64,000 nt of DNA from Clostridium rhizosphaerae. Its GTDB lineage: Bacteria; Bacillota; Clostridia; Clostridiales; Clostridiaceae. Position 1 is the stretch's first letter. Each line of letters opens with the position of its first letter. The DNA lies in NCBI RefSeq assembly GCF_016765585.1, contig NZ_JAESWC010000014.1, positions 248,001-312,000 of the forward strand. Reading direction: 5' to 3'. Both the position numbers and the translations under genes were made by a program. A model generated the notes under the pieces. It worked only from the letters and a program-made list of their open reading frames with translations, was not told the origin of the DNA and searched no databases. Positions 26,955 to 34,301 of the stretch are shown piece by piece.

Positions 26955-27713
26955 TTAATTTATTTTTCCTACAATGTTTATTAACTGTCCTTTAGCTTGA
27001 TTTTCAAGCTCACTGCCTGTGCTTTGCAAGCCCTTAGCTTGTCCATCTACAAGAACCTGAGTATTTTCTTCTACGTTCTTTTTTGATTCTATAATATTTG
27101 AATCCATATTATCTTTAATACTATTTAAAGCCTTTCCTTGATAAGTACTAATATTAGATGTTATATGTTCCTTTGAATTTGAAATAGTTTTTGCCAGCTC
27201 CTCCTGAGCATTTTTTGAACCGCTCTCCATTACTTCTTTACTGGCGTTTACTTCATTATCCAAGGAAACATTTAAATCAGTGAAAAATTCATTTACACTA
27301 TCATCTATAGTCTTATCAAACCCCTCATTTTGCTGCCCAATATAGTTATCAAAGTCCTTTGCAATTATGCCGCCCTTTTTAGTTAACTGATTCTTTTTGG
27401 TGCTGATTTGATTTATATACTTATTATTGTATTGTAATATTGATACGCTGTTAAAAGATGTCCCTGCTTCAGCTTTTTGAAGCTTTTCTTTAGCATCTGA
27501 AATCAAGAATTCCTGTAAATCATCAATCCTATTAAACATATCATCAACTCTAGGATCAATCGTATTTTTTGTTATGCTCTTTGTTACAGTCTTATATCTA
27601 CCTTGATACCACTTTTGCAGCTGCTTTCCAGCATCGCTAACAGCAAATACTGTTCCAGTACTTAACGATGTTATAAGCACCATTGAAGTTACTAAAGCTT
27701 TTGTCTTTTTCAC
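26955..27713 (-). CDS. Secreted helical protein (QLxxWY family), first of three
   Basis: 252 residues from a GTG at 27713, nine bases after GAGGAGGG; the longer frame from 27740 runs through that ribosome-binding site. Signal peptide ends near TVFAVSDA, followed by DAGKQLQKWYQGRYKTV. The remainder is helical and charged (SKEHITSNISTYQGKALNSIKDNM). It starts an operon with a probable promoter at 27798-27825. Confidence 0.65.
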   Translation of the reverse strand: MKKTKALVTSMVLITSLSTGTVFAVSDAGKQLQKWYQGRYKTVTKSITKNTIDPRVDDMFNRIDDLQEFLISDAKEKLQKAEAGTSFNSVSILQYNNKYINQISTKKNQLTKKGGIIAKDFDNYIGQQNEGFDKTIDDSVNEFFTDLNVSLDNEVNASKEVMESGSKNAQEELAKTISNSKEHITSNISTYQGKALNSIKDNMDSNIIESKKNVEENTQVLVDGQAKGLQSTGSELENQAKGQLINIVGKIN

Positions 27714-27797
27714 AATCTCATCCCTCCTCTCACCTGACAAATTTATTTTACAATTTATGGAATAATATGTATATTAACTACAGGTTTACTGTTTGGT

Positions 27798-27825
27798 ATA
27801 CTATAGTGTAATAAGAAAGTATCAA
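27798..27825 (-). promoter_or_regulatory. Probable promoter of the helical-protein operon
   Basis: Minus strand TTGATA, 16 bases, TAGTAT, about 85 bases before the GTG start at 27713. Confidence 0.45.
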
Positions 27826-27850
27826 AAGTGTAATAAACTATTGTTTGCAA

Positions 27851-27879
27851 AAAGTAAAAACGGGAATGTCTCCATTCCC
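27851..27879 (-). terminator. Terminator of the response-regulator transcript
   Basis: Minus strand GGGAATG-GAGA-CATTCCC followed by GTTTTTACTTTTT, right after the stop at 27883. Confidence 0.85.
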
Positions 27880-27882
27880 TGA

Positions 27883-28515
27883 TTATCCTACCAATCCATG
27901 CGTGTTGGCATATATAGCAGCTTGTGTTCTATCACTAAACCCAAGCTTATTTAATATTTGGCTCATATGTTTTTTTACAGTATATTCTGTAATATACAGA
28001 CTGCTTGCTATTTCATTATTGCAAAGACCTTTTCCTACAGCTGCCAGCACTTCCTTTTCTCTCTGAGTTAAATTATTTACAGCTGGATCGTTTATTGAAT
28101 TTCTTTTTTCAAGTCTCATAGCACTGGTCATAAGGTTTGCATCATAAAACTTTCTACCTGCTTTAACTATTTTTACTCCATATAAAATTTCCTCTGGAAG
28201 AGCATCTTTTAAAATATAGCCTTCAATTCCTAGCTCTTCTGCTTTTCTAAAATCTCTATAATCTGATGAAGTTGTTAATATTATAAATTTGCATCGTCTC
28301 ATATTGCCTTTAATTTCTTTAACTATATCCAATCCATTTTCGTTACCTAACTTCAGGTCTATTATTGCAATGTCAGGCTCACTTTCTAAAATAAGCTTTA
28401 ATCCATCTTTTACATTACTGCTTTCTCCTGTAATTTCAATATTATTATCCATGGATAATATTGATTTTAACCCCTGCCTAACTAAGCAATGACTATCAAT
28501 AATAATAACCTTCAT
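27883..28515 (-). CDS. LuxR/NarL-type response regulator (riboswitch-controlled)
   Basis: 210 residues: receiver domain (1-120) and C-terminal LuxR HTH (LTQREKEVLAAVGKGLCNNEIA...YTVKKHMSQILNKL). Phosphoacceptor Asp53 and the later Thr and Lys are present, but the acidic pair is Asp7-Ser8 instead of Asp-Asp, so phosphorylation may be weak or not needed. No histidine kinase is nearby. It follows a c-di-GMP-II riboswitch and lies in series with the regulator at 28676. Its likely targets are the island's operons. Confidence 0.9.
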   Translation of the reverse strand: MKVIIIDSHCLVRQGLKSILSMDNNIEITGESSNVKDGLKLILESEPDIAIIDLKLGNENGLDIVKEIKGNMRRCKFIILTTSSDYRDFRKAEELGIEGYILKDALPEEILYGVKIVKAGRKFYDANLMTSAMRLEKRNSINDPAVNNLTQREKEVLAAVGKGLCNNEIASSLYITEYTVKKHMSQILNKLGFSDRTQAAIYANTHGLVG

Positions 28516-28558
28516 AAATAACTTACCCCCTCATCCGTATAAACAATCTTTTAAAAAT

Positions 28559-28594
28559 AAAAAACCGACTGACTGTAAAATCAATCGGTCGGTT
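28559..28594 (-). terminator. Riboswitch-linked terminator before the second regulator
   Basis: Minus strand stem AACCGACCGATTGA/TCAGTCGGTT (one mismatch) followed by TTTTTTA. The 5' arm is the 3' end of the c-di-GMP-II aptamer. Confidence 0.85.
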
Positions 28595-28654
28595 GCACTA
28601 CTAGCTCCATAAATTCCAAGTGCCCAAGTAAAGAATTTATATCTCAGCTTCCGT
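28585..28654 (-). promoter_or_regulatory. c-di-GMP-II riboswitch between two response-regulator genes
   Basis: Minus strand core TTGGGCACTTGG, a variable stem ending GAGCTAGTAGTGCAACCGACCG, with ACGGAAGC forming the 5' side of P1. It is nearly the canonical class-II sequence. It begins about 20 bases after the stop of the upstream regulator, leaving no room for a separate promoter outside that coding region. Confidence 0.93.
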
Positions 28655-28675
28655 AAAAATTATATATTTAACTTA

Positions 28676-29308
28676 TTAACCAACAACTCCATGATTGCTG
28701 GCATATATGGCTGCCTGTGTTCTGTCATACAAATTAAGCTTATTAAGTACTTGTCTAATATGCTTCTTAACTGTGTATTCTGTAATAAACAGCCTATCAG
28801 CTATTTCACTGTTCTTATATCCGTTTCCCAAGGCACCAAGCACCTCAAATTCTCTTTCTGTTAAGTTTTGTATAGGATCATCGGAAGGAAGTCCTCTTTT
28901 ATCCAGTCTCATGGCACTAGCCATTAAGTTTGCATCATAAAATTTTCTTCCTGCATTAACTATCTTTATTGCATATATTATTTCTTCAGGCAGAGCATCC
29001 TTTAAAATATACCCCTCAACGCCCATTTGTTCAGCTGCTCTAAAATCCCTATAGTCCGATGTGGTTGTTAATATTATAATCTTACAATCTATCATATTAT
29101 TTTTTATTTCTTTTACTATCTCTAATCCGCTTTCCTTACCTAACCTTAAATCCACTATTGCAATATCAGGTCTTTTTTCGATGATAAGTCTAAGCCCTTC
29201 TTCTATACTGCTGCCTTCTCCAGCTATTTCAATATCTTTATTCTCTGATAATATCCCCTTTAACCCCTGCCTAACCAAATAATAGCTATCTATAATAACT
29301 ACCTTCAT
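28676..29308 (-). CDS. LuxR/NarL-type response regulator (riboswitch-controlled)
   Basis: 210 residues from the ATG at 29308 (GGGGGAAGTTACGT upstream); the longer frame from 29350 would run into the riboswitch terminator. It is a close paralogue of the regulator at 27883, with receiver Asp53 and LuxR HTH (LTEREFEVLGALGNGYKNSEIA). The acidic pair is again Asp7-Ser8. First gene after the riboswitch at 29379-29448; no kinase partner in the window. Confidence 0.9.
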   Translation of the reverse strand: MKVVIIDSYYLVRQGLKGILSENKDIEIAGEGSSIEEGLRLIIEKRPDIAIVDLRLGKESGLEIVKEIKNNMIDCKIIILTTTSDYRDFRAAEQMGVEGYILKDALPEEIIYAIKIVNAGRKFYDANLMASAMRLDKRGLPSDDPIQNLTEREFEVLGALGNGYKNSEIADRLFITEYTVKKHIRQVLNKLNLYDRTQAAIYASNHGVVG

Positions 29309-29351
29309 ACGTAACTTCCCCCTCATTCGTATAAACAGTATTTTTAGCAAT

Positions 29352-29388
29352 AAAAAACCAACTGACTTAAAAAATCAATCGGCCGGTT
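29352..29388 (-). terminator. Riboswitch-linked terminator before the first regulator
   Basis: Minus strand stem AACCGGCCGATTGA/TCAGTTGGTT (one mismatch, two G-U) followed by TTTTTTA, overlapping the aptamer 3' end. Confidence 0.85.
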
Positions 29389-29448
29389 GCACTACTAGCT
29401 CCATGAATTCGAAGTGCCCAAATGAGGAATTCATATCTTAGCTTCCGT
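29379..29448 (-). promoter_or_regulatory. c-di-GMP-II riboswitch before the first response regulator
   Basis: Minus strand core TTGGGCACTTCG, variable stem, GAGCTAGTAGTGCAACCGGCC, with ACGGAAGC forming P1. The conserved positions are the same as in the copy at 28585 while the variable stem differs by compensating changes (GAATTCAT here, AAATTTAT there), which supports the fold. Confidence 0.93.
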
Positions 29449-29695
29449 AATTATTATATAAATAATTTACTTTTTTTTCCATAAAAATTTTAGGCTATAT
29501 TATCCAATTTATTGACATCAATAGTACAAAAGTATAATATCTCTTCTGCTTAAGTACCATATATTGTGCATATACTCCCATATAAATCACTTTATTTACA
29601 TATGCAAGCATAGATTTTGTCATAATTTTTTAGTGTCAATTAGTTATATCTTTTCCAAATACCCCATATAATAAAAGTTGGCCAATTATCTATTC
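29449..29695 (-). other. Upstream region of the regulator transcript with CTTAAGTAC motif
   Basis: About 250 AT-rich bases without a gene. It must hold the promoter for the riboswitch transcript. AGTACAAAAGTATA (29523-29536) and CTTAAGTAC (29549-29557) recur upstream of the TasA-like operon at 32324, making them candidate binding sites. No clear -35/-10 pair. Confidence 0.35.
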
Positions 29696-30730
29696 TCACA
29701 CCACCTCAAACAAAAACACCTTCCTGCCTTCCAATACATAAAAGCAGCTTATCTCACTTTCCTTTCCGGCATAAACATAAAGCACAGGCTTCTCAGCTTC
29801 ATCTGCAAGTCTTATTAAATCCTCCATTTCAACCACTCTTATTACTGTTTCAGTGCCATCAACAGGGTTGTCTTTGAGTGCTACCAATCTATCTTTGTAG
29901 TCTCTTAATATTTTTTCTGACTTTTCAAAAGCTGCCTTTTTACGCTTTTCAGGTTTCGTTAAGAATAATATAAATAAAGTTCCCAAAATACTTCCTACCA
30001 AAGCTATGGAAAATATAATTATGCTTTGAGTATATTTTGGTGATACAACTTTTATTGTTTTTTCTAAAGCTCCTTTTTTATCCTGAGAAAGCTTCCCCCC
30101 TATCTCAAAGTATTTGTTTCCTAATGGGATTTCCATTCTTGGGGACATCTGCTCATTTATAACTCCCAAATCTGCTTTAGTGTTTATATTTATTGTCCAT
30201 ATTACAGTAAGCTTATTATTTAAAGTTAAATTTACACTTTTATTTATCTGTTGAATCAAATCATTATAAGTTTTTAAACTTAATGGCATTTCCTTTTGGA
30301 GTTCTCCATTAGAGCTGTCAAAGCTGAAGTCTGTTTTATTTTGAAGTATAAATTTCTTAGTAAATACATTCTTGCTGTCCTTTTCATTGCCTATGGAACT
30401 TTCAAGAAGAGCTGTTATTTCATATTGCCCTGAAACCTGAATATTTTTGTCTGATGAAATATTATATTTTAAAATTGTGTTTATCTTATCTACATAATCA
30501 GTTAAATAAATGTTTCCTTCCCCTAAGACCTTTTGTTCAATTAATGGATTTGGAATGAGGCTTACATTATAATTTACTACTGCCTTGTTGTTATAGGAAA
30601 TTACAGCCTCCTTTTTATCCATATATTTATCCTTTGATATAGTTTTTATAAGTAAAGCTGCTGATACTAAAAATATAATTACAAATACGAAAAGAAGCTG
30701 CTTTCTTAATTTGTTATTTATTGTTTTCAT
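29696..30730 (-). CDS. DUF5305 membrane protein of signal-peptidase clusters
   Basis: 344 residues from the ATG at 30730 (GGTGTGGTGGAT upstream). One N-terminal membrane segment (about 10-30), a large extracellular beta-rich region, a second membrane segment (about 234-258) and a cytoplasmic C-terminus of about 85 residues. This matches DUF5305, which often lies beside SipW-like peptidases and TasA-like proteins. Its role, possibly in assembly or signalling across the membrane, is unknown. Last gene of the sub-cluster starting at 32324. Confidence 0.75.
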   Translation of the reverse strand: MKTINNKLRKQLLFVFVIIFLVSAALLIKTISKDKYMDKKEAVISYNNKAVVNYNVSLIPNPLIEQKVLGEGNIYLTDYVDKINTILKYNISSDKNIQVSGQYEITALLESSIGNEKDSKNVFTKKFILQNKTDFSFDSSNGELQKEMPLSLKTYNDLIQQINKSVNLTLNNKLTVIWTININTKADLGVINEQMSPRMEIPLGNKYFEIGGKLSQDKKGALEKTIKVVSPKYTQSIIIFSIALVGSILGTLFILFLTKPEKRKKAAFEKSEKILRDYKDRLVALKDNPVDGTETVIRVVEMEDLIRLADEAEKPVLYVYAGKESEISCFYVLEGRKVFLFEVV

Positions 30731-30774
30731 TTTTATCCACCACACCTTAATATTACTCATTCTATAGAAAAGAA

Positions 30775-30815
30775 CTGCTGCAAGACATTAAAACCATAAT
30801 GTATCTTTGCAGCAG
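30775..30815 (-). terminator. Hairpin between TasA-like and DUF5305 genes
   Basis: Minus strand CTGCTGCAA/TTGCAGCAG hairpin followed by TTCTTTTC, a partial terminator that could set the ratio of matrix protein to DUF5305 protein. Confidence 0.6.
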
Positions 30816-30824
30816 CCCCTCATT

Positions 30825-31628
30825 TTATTGATTAAATTGTTTTACATTTATGGTTACGGTAAATGTATCTGTTAATTTCTCTAAGGAGTTATCACTTACT
30901 GTGTAAGGAAGACCTATTATTACACAGTTATCATTTACAGGATCATAGCCGCTGATTCCTTGAGACTTAAGCACTTTGTCAACAGCACCCTTATATTCTT
31001 CCGGAACATCTAGGGTAATTATATCTCCGGGCTGCATAGTTATCCCACCAAGCATACTGTTTAATCCGCTTTGAAGATCTCTAAGCCTTGGCATTGGCAT
31101 GGTCATAAGAGCCTCTTCACTATAGTCTGACAAATCCTTAATTCTGCTTAACACATCACTTGCAACCAGCTTATATTCATTTCTGCCGTCTTTTCTATAC
31201 TGTCTATAACCGCTTATTGCTATTGCATTATCAGCAAACTTACTGTTTATGTTTGATATAGTTACGCTGCTTATTTTTACTGGTATGGTTGATTTATTTT
31301 CAAAGCCTAAAGCATAAAGTGCACCGGAACCTGGATACATTCCGCTTAATGTAAATGTTGCGTTATTTGAGTCATTCTTTATTAAAGTTGAAGTAGAATA
31401 ATTTTTATTTCCTGATTCGAGAACTCGTGAGCTCCATGGAATAGTCTCACCCCTGTCAAATAATAACCCATCTAACTCTATTTCCTTAGGTCCCACAAAC
31501 TCAACCTTTAATTCTCCGGTAGAAGCCGAAGCAGTTATATTTAGGTTATCAGTCCAAGCTGCATAGCCTGCTCCTGTTGTAAGAAGCGCTGCAAGTACAG
31601 CGGATAATATTATTTTATTTTTCTTCAT
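30825..31628 (-). CDS. TasA/camelysin-like secreted protein
   Basis: 267 residues. Signal segment 5-22 ends in GAGYAAWTDNLNITASASTGEL, almost the same as in the adjacent protein at 31662 (AGYAAWTDNLNITNVIQTGEL). YPGSGALYALGFENKSTIPVKISSV gives the family turn, with N-x-S-x-I in place of N-x-G-x-L. The central region (about 140-200) is an insert with charged helices. Probably a SipW substrate. Confidence 0.75.
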   Translation of the reverse strand: MKKNKIILSAVLAALLTTGAGYAAWTDNLNITASASTGELKVEFVGPKEIELDGLLFDRGETIPWSSRVLESGNKNYSTSTLIKNDSNNATFTLSGMYPGSGALYALGFENKSTIPVKISSVTISNINSKFADNAIAISGYRQYRKDGRNEYKLVASDVLSRIKDLSDYSEEALMTMPMPRLRDLQSGLNSMLGGITMQPGDIITLDVPEEYKGAVDKVLKSQGISGYDPVNDNCVIIGLPYTVSDNSLEKLTDTFTVTINVKQFNQ

Positions 31629-31661
31629 TACGAGATTGCACCTCTTTTCTATGATTTTATA

Positions 31662-32324
31662 TTAATTATGTTGAACCAAGTTGAAGTCTACTTTGAATTT
31701 AATCCAGCTTTTTTCGAGTTCATTTGGCTTTTGAGCTGTTCCTGTTGCACTGTCTAAGCTTACTTTAAGATTTTCAAAGGATACATATTCCGTTGGAGTT
31801 GAACCTTGAGCCGGTTCTAATTGAACGCCTGAAAGCTGTGTATTTAGAGCCGCTTGAAGTCCTGCCAAAGATGTATCTACTGACTTAACTATCTTTGTTC
31901 TATCAGCTTTATAAACTGTTACATTTCCTGAAACCTTTATTTTTGAATAGTCTGTTTGTGATATTGCTGTATATCCATTAGGTGCAGTCTCGTTCAAAGG
32001 ATTATAAGTAACTGCCACGCTGCCTATTTTAGCCGGTATAGTTCCATCATTTTTGAAAGAAGCATTTAAAGTTGCTCCTGCTCCAGGATATAAGTTTTGG
32101 ATTGTGAAGTTGATGCTGTTAGTTCTTCCTGTTGGAGCTATTGCTGATGCATTTGCTGTTACATAAGCATCACCTGATGCACTTGCTGAAGTAAATGTAG
32201 CTGCAAGTTCTCCTGTTTGAATTACATTTGTTATATTAAGATTGTCTGTCCATGCTGCATAACCTGCTCCCATTGTCAGTAAGCCTGCTACTAGGGCAGC
32301 TGTTAAAACCTTTGCTTTTTTCAT
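31662..32324 (-). CDS. TasA/camelysin-like secreted protein
   Basis: 220 residues. Signal segment 5-22 ends in GAGYAAWTDNLNI; the mature domain has LYPGAGATLNASFKNDGTIPAKIGSV, the family P-G turn and N-x-G-x-I motif, and many small residues. It starts an operon with a -10 box at 32381-32386 and a weak -35. Start supported by AAAGGGGATATTTTAATG. The nearest SipW is the membrane-fused enzyme at 32475. Confidence 0.8.
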   Translation of the reverse strand: MKKAKVLTAALVAGLLTMGAGYAAWTDNLNITNVIQTGELAATFTSASASGDAYVTANASAIAPTGRTNSINFTIQNLYPGAGATLNASFKNDGTIPAKIGSVAVTYNPLNETAPNGYTAISQTDYSKIKVSGNVTVYKADRTKIVKSVDTSLAGLQAALNTQLSGVQLEPAQGSTPTEYVSFENLKVSLDSATGTAQKPNELEKSWIKFKVDFNLVQHN

Positions 32325-32380
32325 TAAAATATCCCCTTTCAGTTTTAATTATCAATTAATAATTTTTATCCTATGTTTCT

Positions 32381-32447
32381 ATTATATTGAAATTAATTCT
32401 CATTACCTACGACCTTAAGTACAAAAACATATAGTACTTTGGTACAA
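32381..32447 (-). promoter_or_regulatory. Activator-type promoter of the 32324 operon
   Basis: Minus strand perfect TATAAT (32381-32386) with a poor -35 (TAGGTA, 17-base spacer). Just upstream lie CTTAAGTAC and an inverted repeat AAGTAC-N11-GTACTT (32416-32438). A weak -35 with adjacent operator-like repeats suggests control by one of the LuxR-type regulators; this is inference. Confidence 0.45.
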
Positions 32448-32475
32448 TAAAAAACACAGAGCCTAAACTCTGTGC
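32447..32475 (-). terminator. Terminator after the membrane-fused SipW gene
   Basis: Minus strand GCACAGAG/CTCTGTG stem followed by TTTTTTATTG, abutting the stop codon. Confidence 0.88.
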
Positions 32476-33650
32476 TAAAATTCCACTTTTTCTTTCAAAA
32501 CCTTATTTCTGCTGTCTTTTAATATAAGCGTGGGCCAGCCTATCTTAGGCACTATATTAATGACCTTTCCTTTTATCATATCTATGCTTACAAGTTCACT
32601 GTCAGCTATAGAGTTGTTATCACCCTTCGTCTCATACTTAATTTCATTTTTTTCATCTACAAGCTTTGTTATTCTGTGAAAAATATATATATTATCTTTT
32701 TTATAAGCCACTATGTCCCCAGTTTTTACATCTGCTTCTTTAAGCCTTTTTACAAGCACTACATCTCCAGGATTTATTAAAGGCTTCATGCTTCCTGTAG
32801 CAATAACTGCAGGATATACAGGAAACACCCCCATAGAAAACCATATTATGATTACAGAAATTAGACTTGTAATTATAAGTCCAGCTGGTTTTTCTTTATT
32901 TATATCTCTCTTCTTGATTCCTTTTGATTCCTTAAGATAAAAGTATTGTAAAAGCATCATGCTGAAGATTGGACTTAAGCCTCCCATAATTGCAGTAGCT
33001 ATCCATTGTAAATTAGGAAGTATAGGAGAAATATACAAAATTCCTTGAACTATTACTAAATATATTATTGATAGCCTTTCCGTGTCTAAATAAACTAAAT
33101 AAGCTGCCATTATGCTCATTGAAAGCTGAGGAAGCACAGTTTCACCGAAAAACTTCATAATTTCAAAGTTTCCCTTAAGGCTTAAGGCCTTATTCAAAGG
33201 AAGATTTATAATTGTAAGCAGCACAACTGCAAAGCTAATTCTAATCCAAGGCTTATCTTTTGAACCATTATTTATTAAATAAGCTCTAATTTTTTCTTTT
33301 CCAACTAAGGTTGATAATAGCAAAACAGCATTTTTAAATATTCCTAACGGACTTAAATCATAGGGACTGCTTCCAAAACCTTGTATAAAGCCCCCCATTA
33401 CTTGTATTACAATATAAAATACTGCAAGGTATACTACCCATTCCGTTAAAAACTTTTTATATTTTGATTTCGCAGCTCCTTTAAGCTTCGGAAGTTTTGA
33501 AACAAATAATATTACTAAAATCCATAGTATTGGTTTTATGCCATATATGAAATAGCTTTTTTTGTTGAAGGTAAAAACAGAAAGATTATCAACTGTATAA
33601 ATAATTCCAAGCATAAGTACCAGTAGAAAATTGATTAATCTTTTGTTCAT
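32475..33650 (-). CDS. SipW-type signal peptidase fused to a polytopic membrane domain
   Basis: 391 residues. Residues 1-240 hold about seven hydrophobic segments with no recognised family; residues 255-385 are an ER/archaeal-type signal peptidase with Ser287 in ATGSMKP, His325 in IFHRITK and the KGDNNSIAD motif. Ordinary SipW enzymes are about 180-200 residues. The extra domain may hold substrates or sense the membrane. The start follows the regulator gene's stop directly (TAAATG), so the two are coupled. Confidence 0.88.
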   Translation of the reverse strand: MNKRLINFLLVLMLGIIYTVDNLSVFTFNKKSYFIYGIKPILWILVILFVSKLPKLKGAAKSKYKKFLTEWVVYLAVFYIVIQVMGGFIQGFGSSPYDLSPLGIFKNAVLLLSTLVGKEKIRAYLINNGSKDKPWIRISFAVVLLTIINLPLNKALSLKGNFEIMKFFGETVLPQLSMSIMAAYLVYLDTERLSIIYLVIVQGILYISPILPNLQWIATAIMGGLSPIFSMMLLQYFYLKESKGIKKRDINKEKPAGLIITSLISVIIIWFSMGVFPVYPAVIATGSMKPLINPGDVVLVKRLKEADVKTGDIVAYKKDNIYIFHRITKLVDEKNEIKYETKGDNNSIADSELVSIDMIKGKVINIVPKIGWPTLILKDSRNKVLKEKVEF

Positions 33651-34277
33651 TTATCCTTCAATGCCTCCAAGCTCCATACTGTTCATGTAATAAGCTACCT
33701 GAGAGCGCTTGCTTAGACTTAACTTACCCAATATGCTGCTTACGTGCTTTTTTACTGTACTCTCTGATAAGAACAGTTTTTCTGCTATAGCTATATTACT
33801 TAGCCCCCTGCTGACCTCCATAAGTATATCTTTTTCTCTTGAGGTTAAACTGTTTACAGAAAAACTCATATTATTTCCAAGCTTATATTGAACTATTGAA
33901 GGGTGATAGTATTTTATCTCTCTATTTACTGTTTTAACAGCATAAATTAAATCTTCTATACTAGCACTTTTTAGAATATATCCATCTACACCTATATGTT
34001 CTCCTCTAATAAAATCAGAATTAGAAATAACAGAACTTATTACTATAAACTTAACTTTGCTTTGTTTTTGCTTTATCTCAGAAATTATATCCAGTCCATC
34101 TTCTTCTTTAAGCTTTAAATCTATAATAGCAAGATCTATATTTTTAGCTTCTAATAAACTTAAGGCCTCTTTTTTATTAGAAGCCTCATAGGCTTCATAT
34201 ATTTTAAATTCCTTAAGTAAAATAGCTTTTACTCCAGATCTTACAATTGGGTGGTCATCTACAACTAAAACCTTCAT
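33651..34277 (-). CDS. LuxR/NarL-type response regulator
   Basis: 208 residues from the ATG at 34277 (AAAGGTG upstream). Receiver with the complete acidic pair Asp7-Asp8, Asp53, Ser and Lys, and a LuxR HTH (LTSREKDILMEVSRGLSNIAIA...STVKKHVSSIL). It keeps the phosphorylation pocket that the two riboswitch-controlled regulators have altered. It sits in an operon between an anchored surface protein and the fused SipW. No kinase in the window. Confidence 0.9.
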   Translation of the reverse strand: MKVLVVDDHPIVRSGVKAILLKEFKIYEAYEASNKKEALSLLEAKNIDLAIIDLKLKEEDGLDIISEIKQKQSKVKFIVISSVISNSDFIRGEHIGVDGYILKSASIEDLIYAVKTVNREIKYYHPSIVQYKLGNNMSFSVNSLTSREKDILMEVSRGLSNIAIAEKLFLSESTVKKHVSSILGKLSLSKRSQVAYYMNSMELGGIEG

Positions 34278-34301
34278 CCCCATCACCTTTCACATCTTAC
34301 T

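Noticed and set aside
29309-29350. Longer start of the first response regulator at 29350
   Set aside because: It would begin within the riboswitch terminator; the ATG at 29308 has a good ribosome-binding site and begins at the conserved receiver N-terminus.
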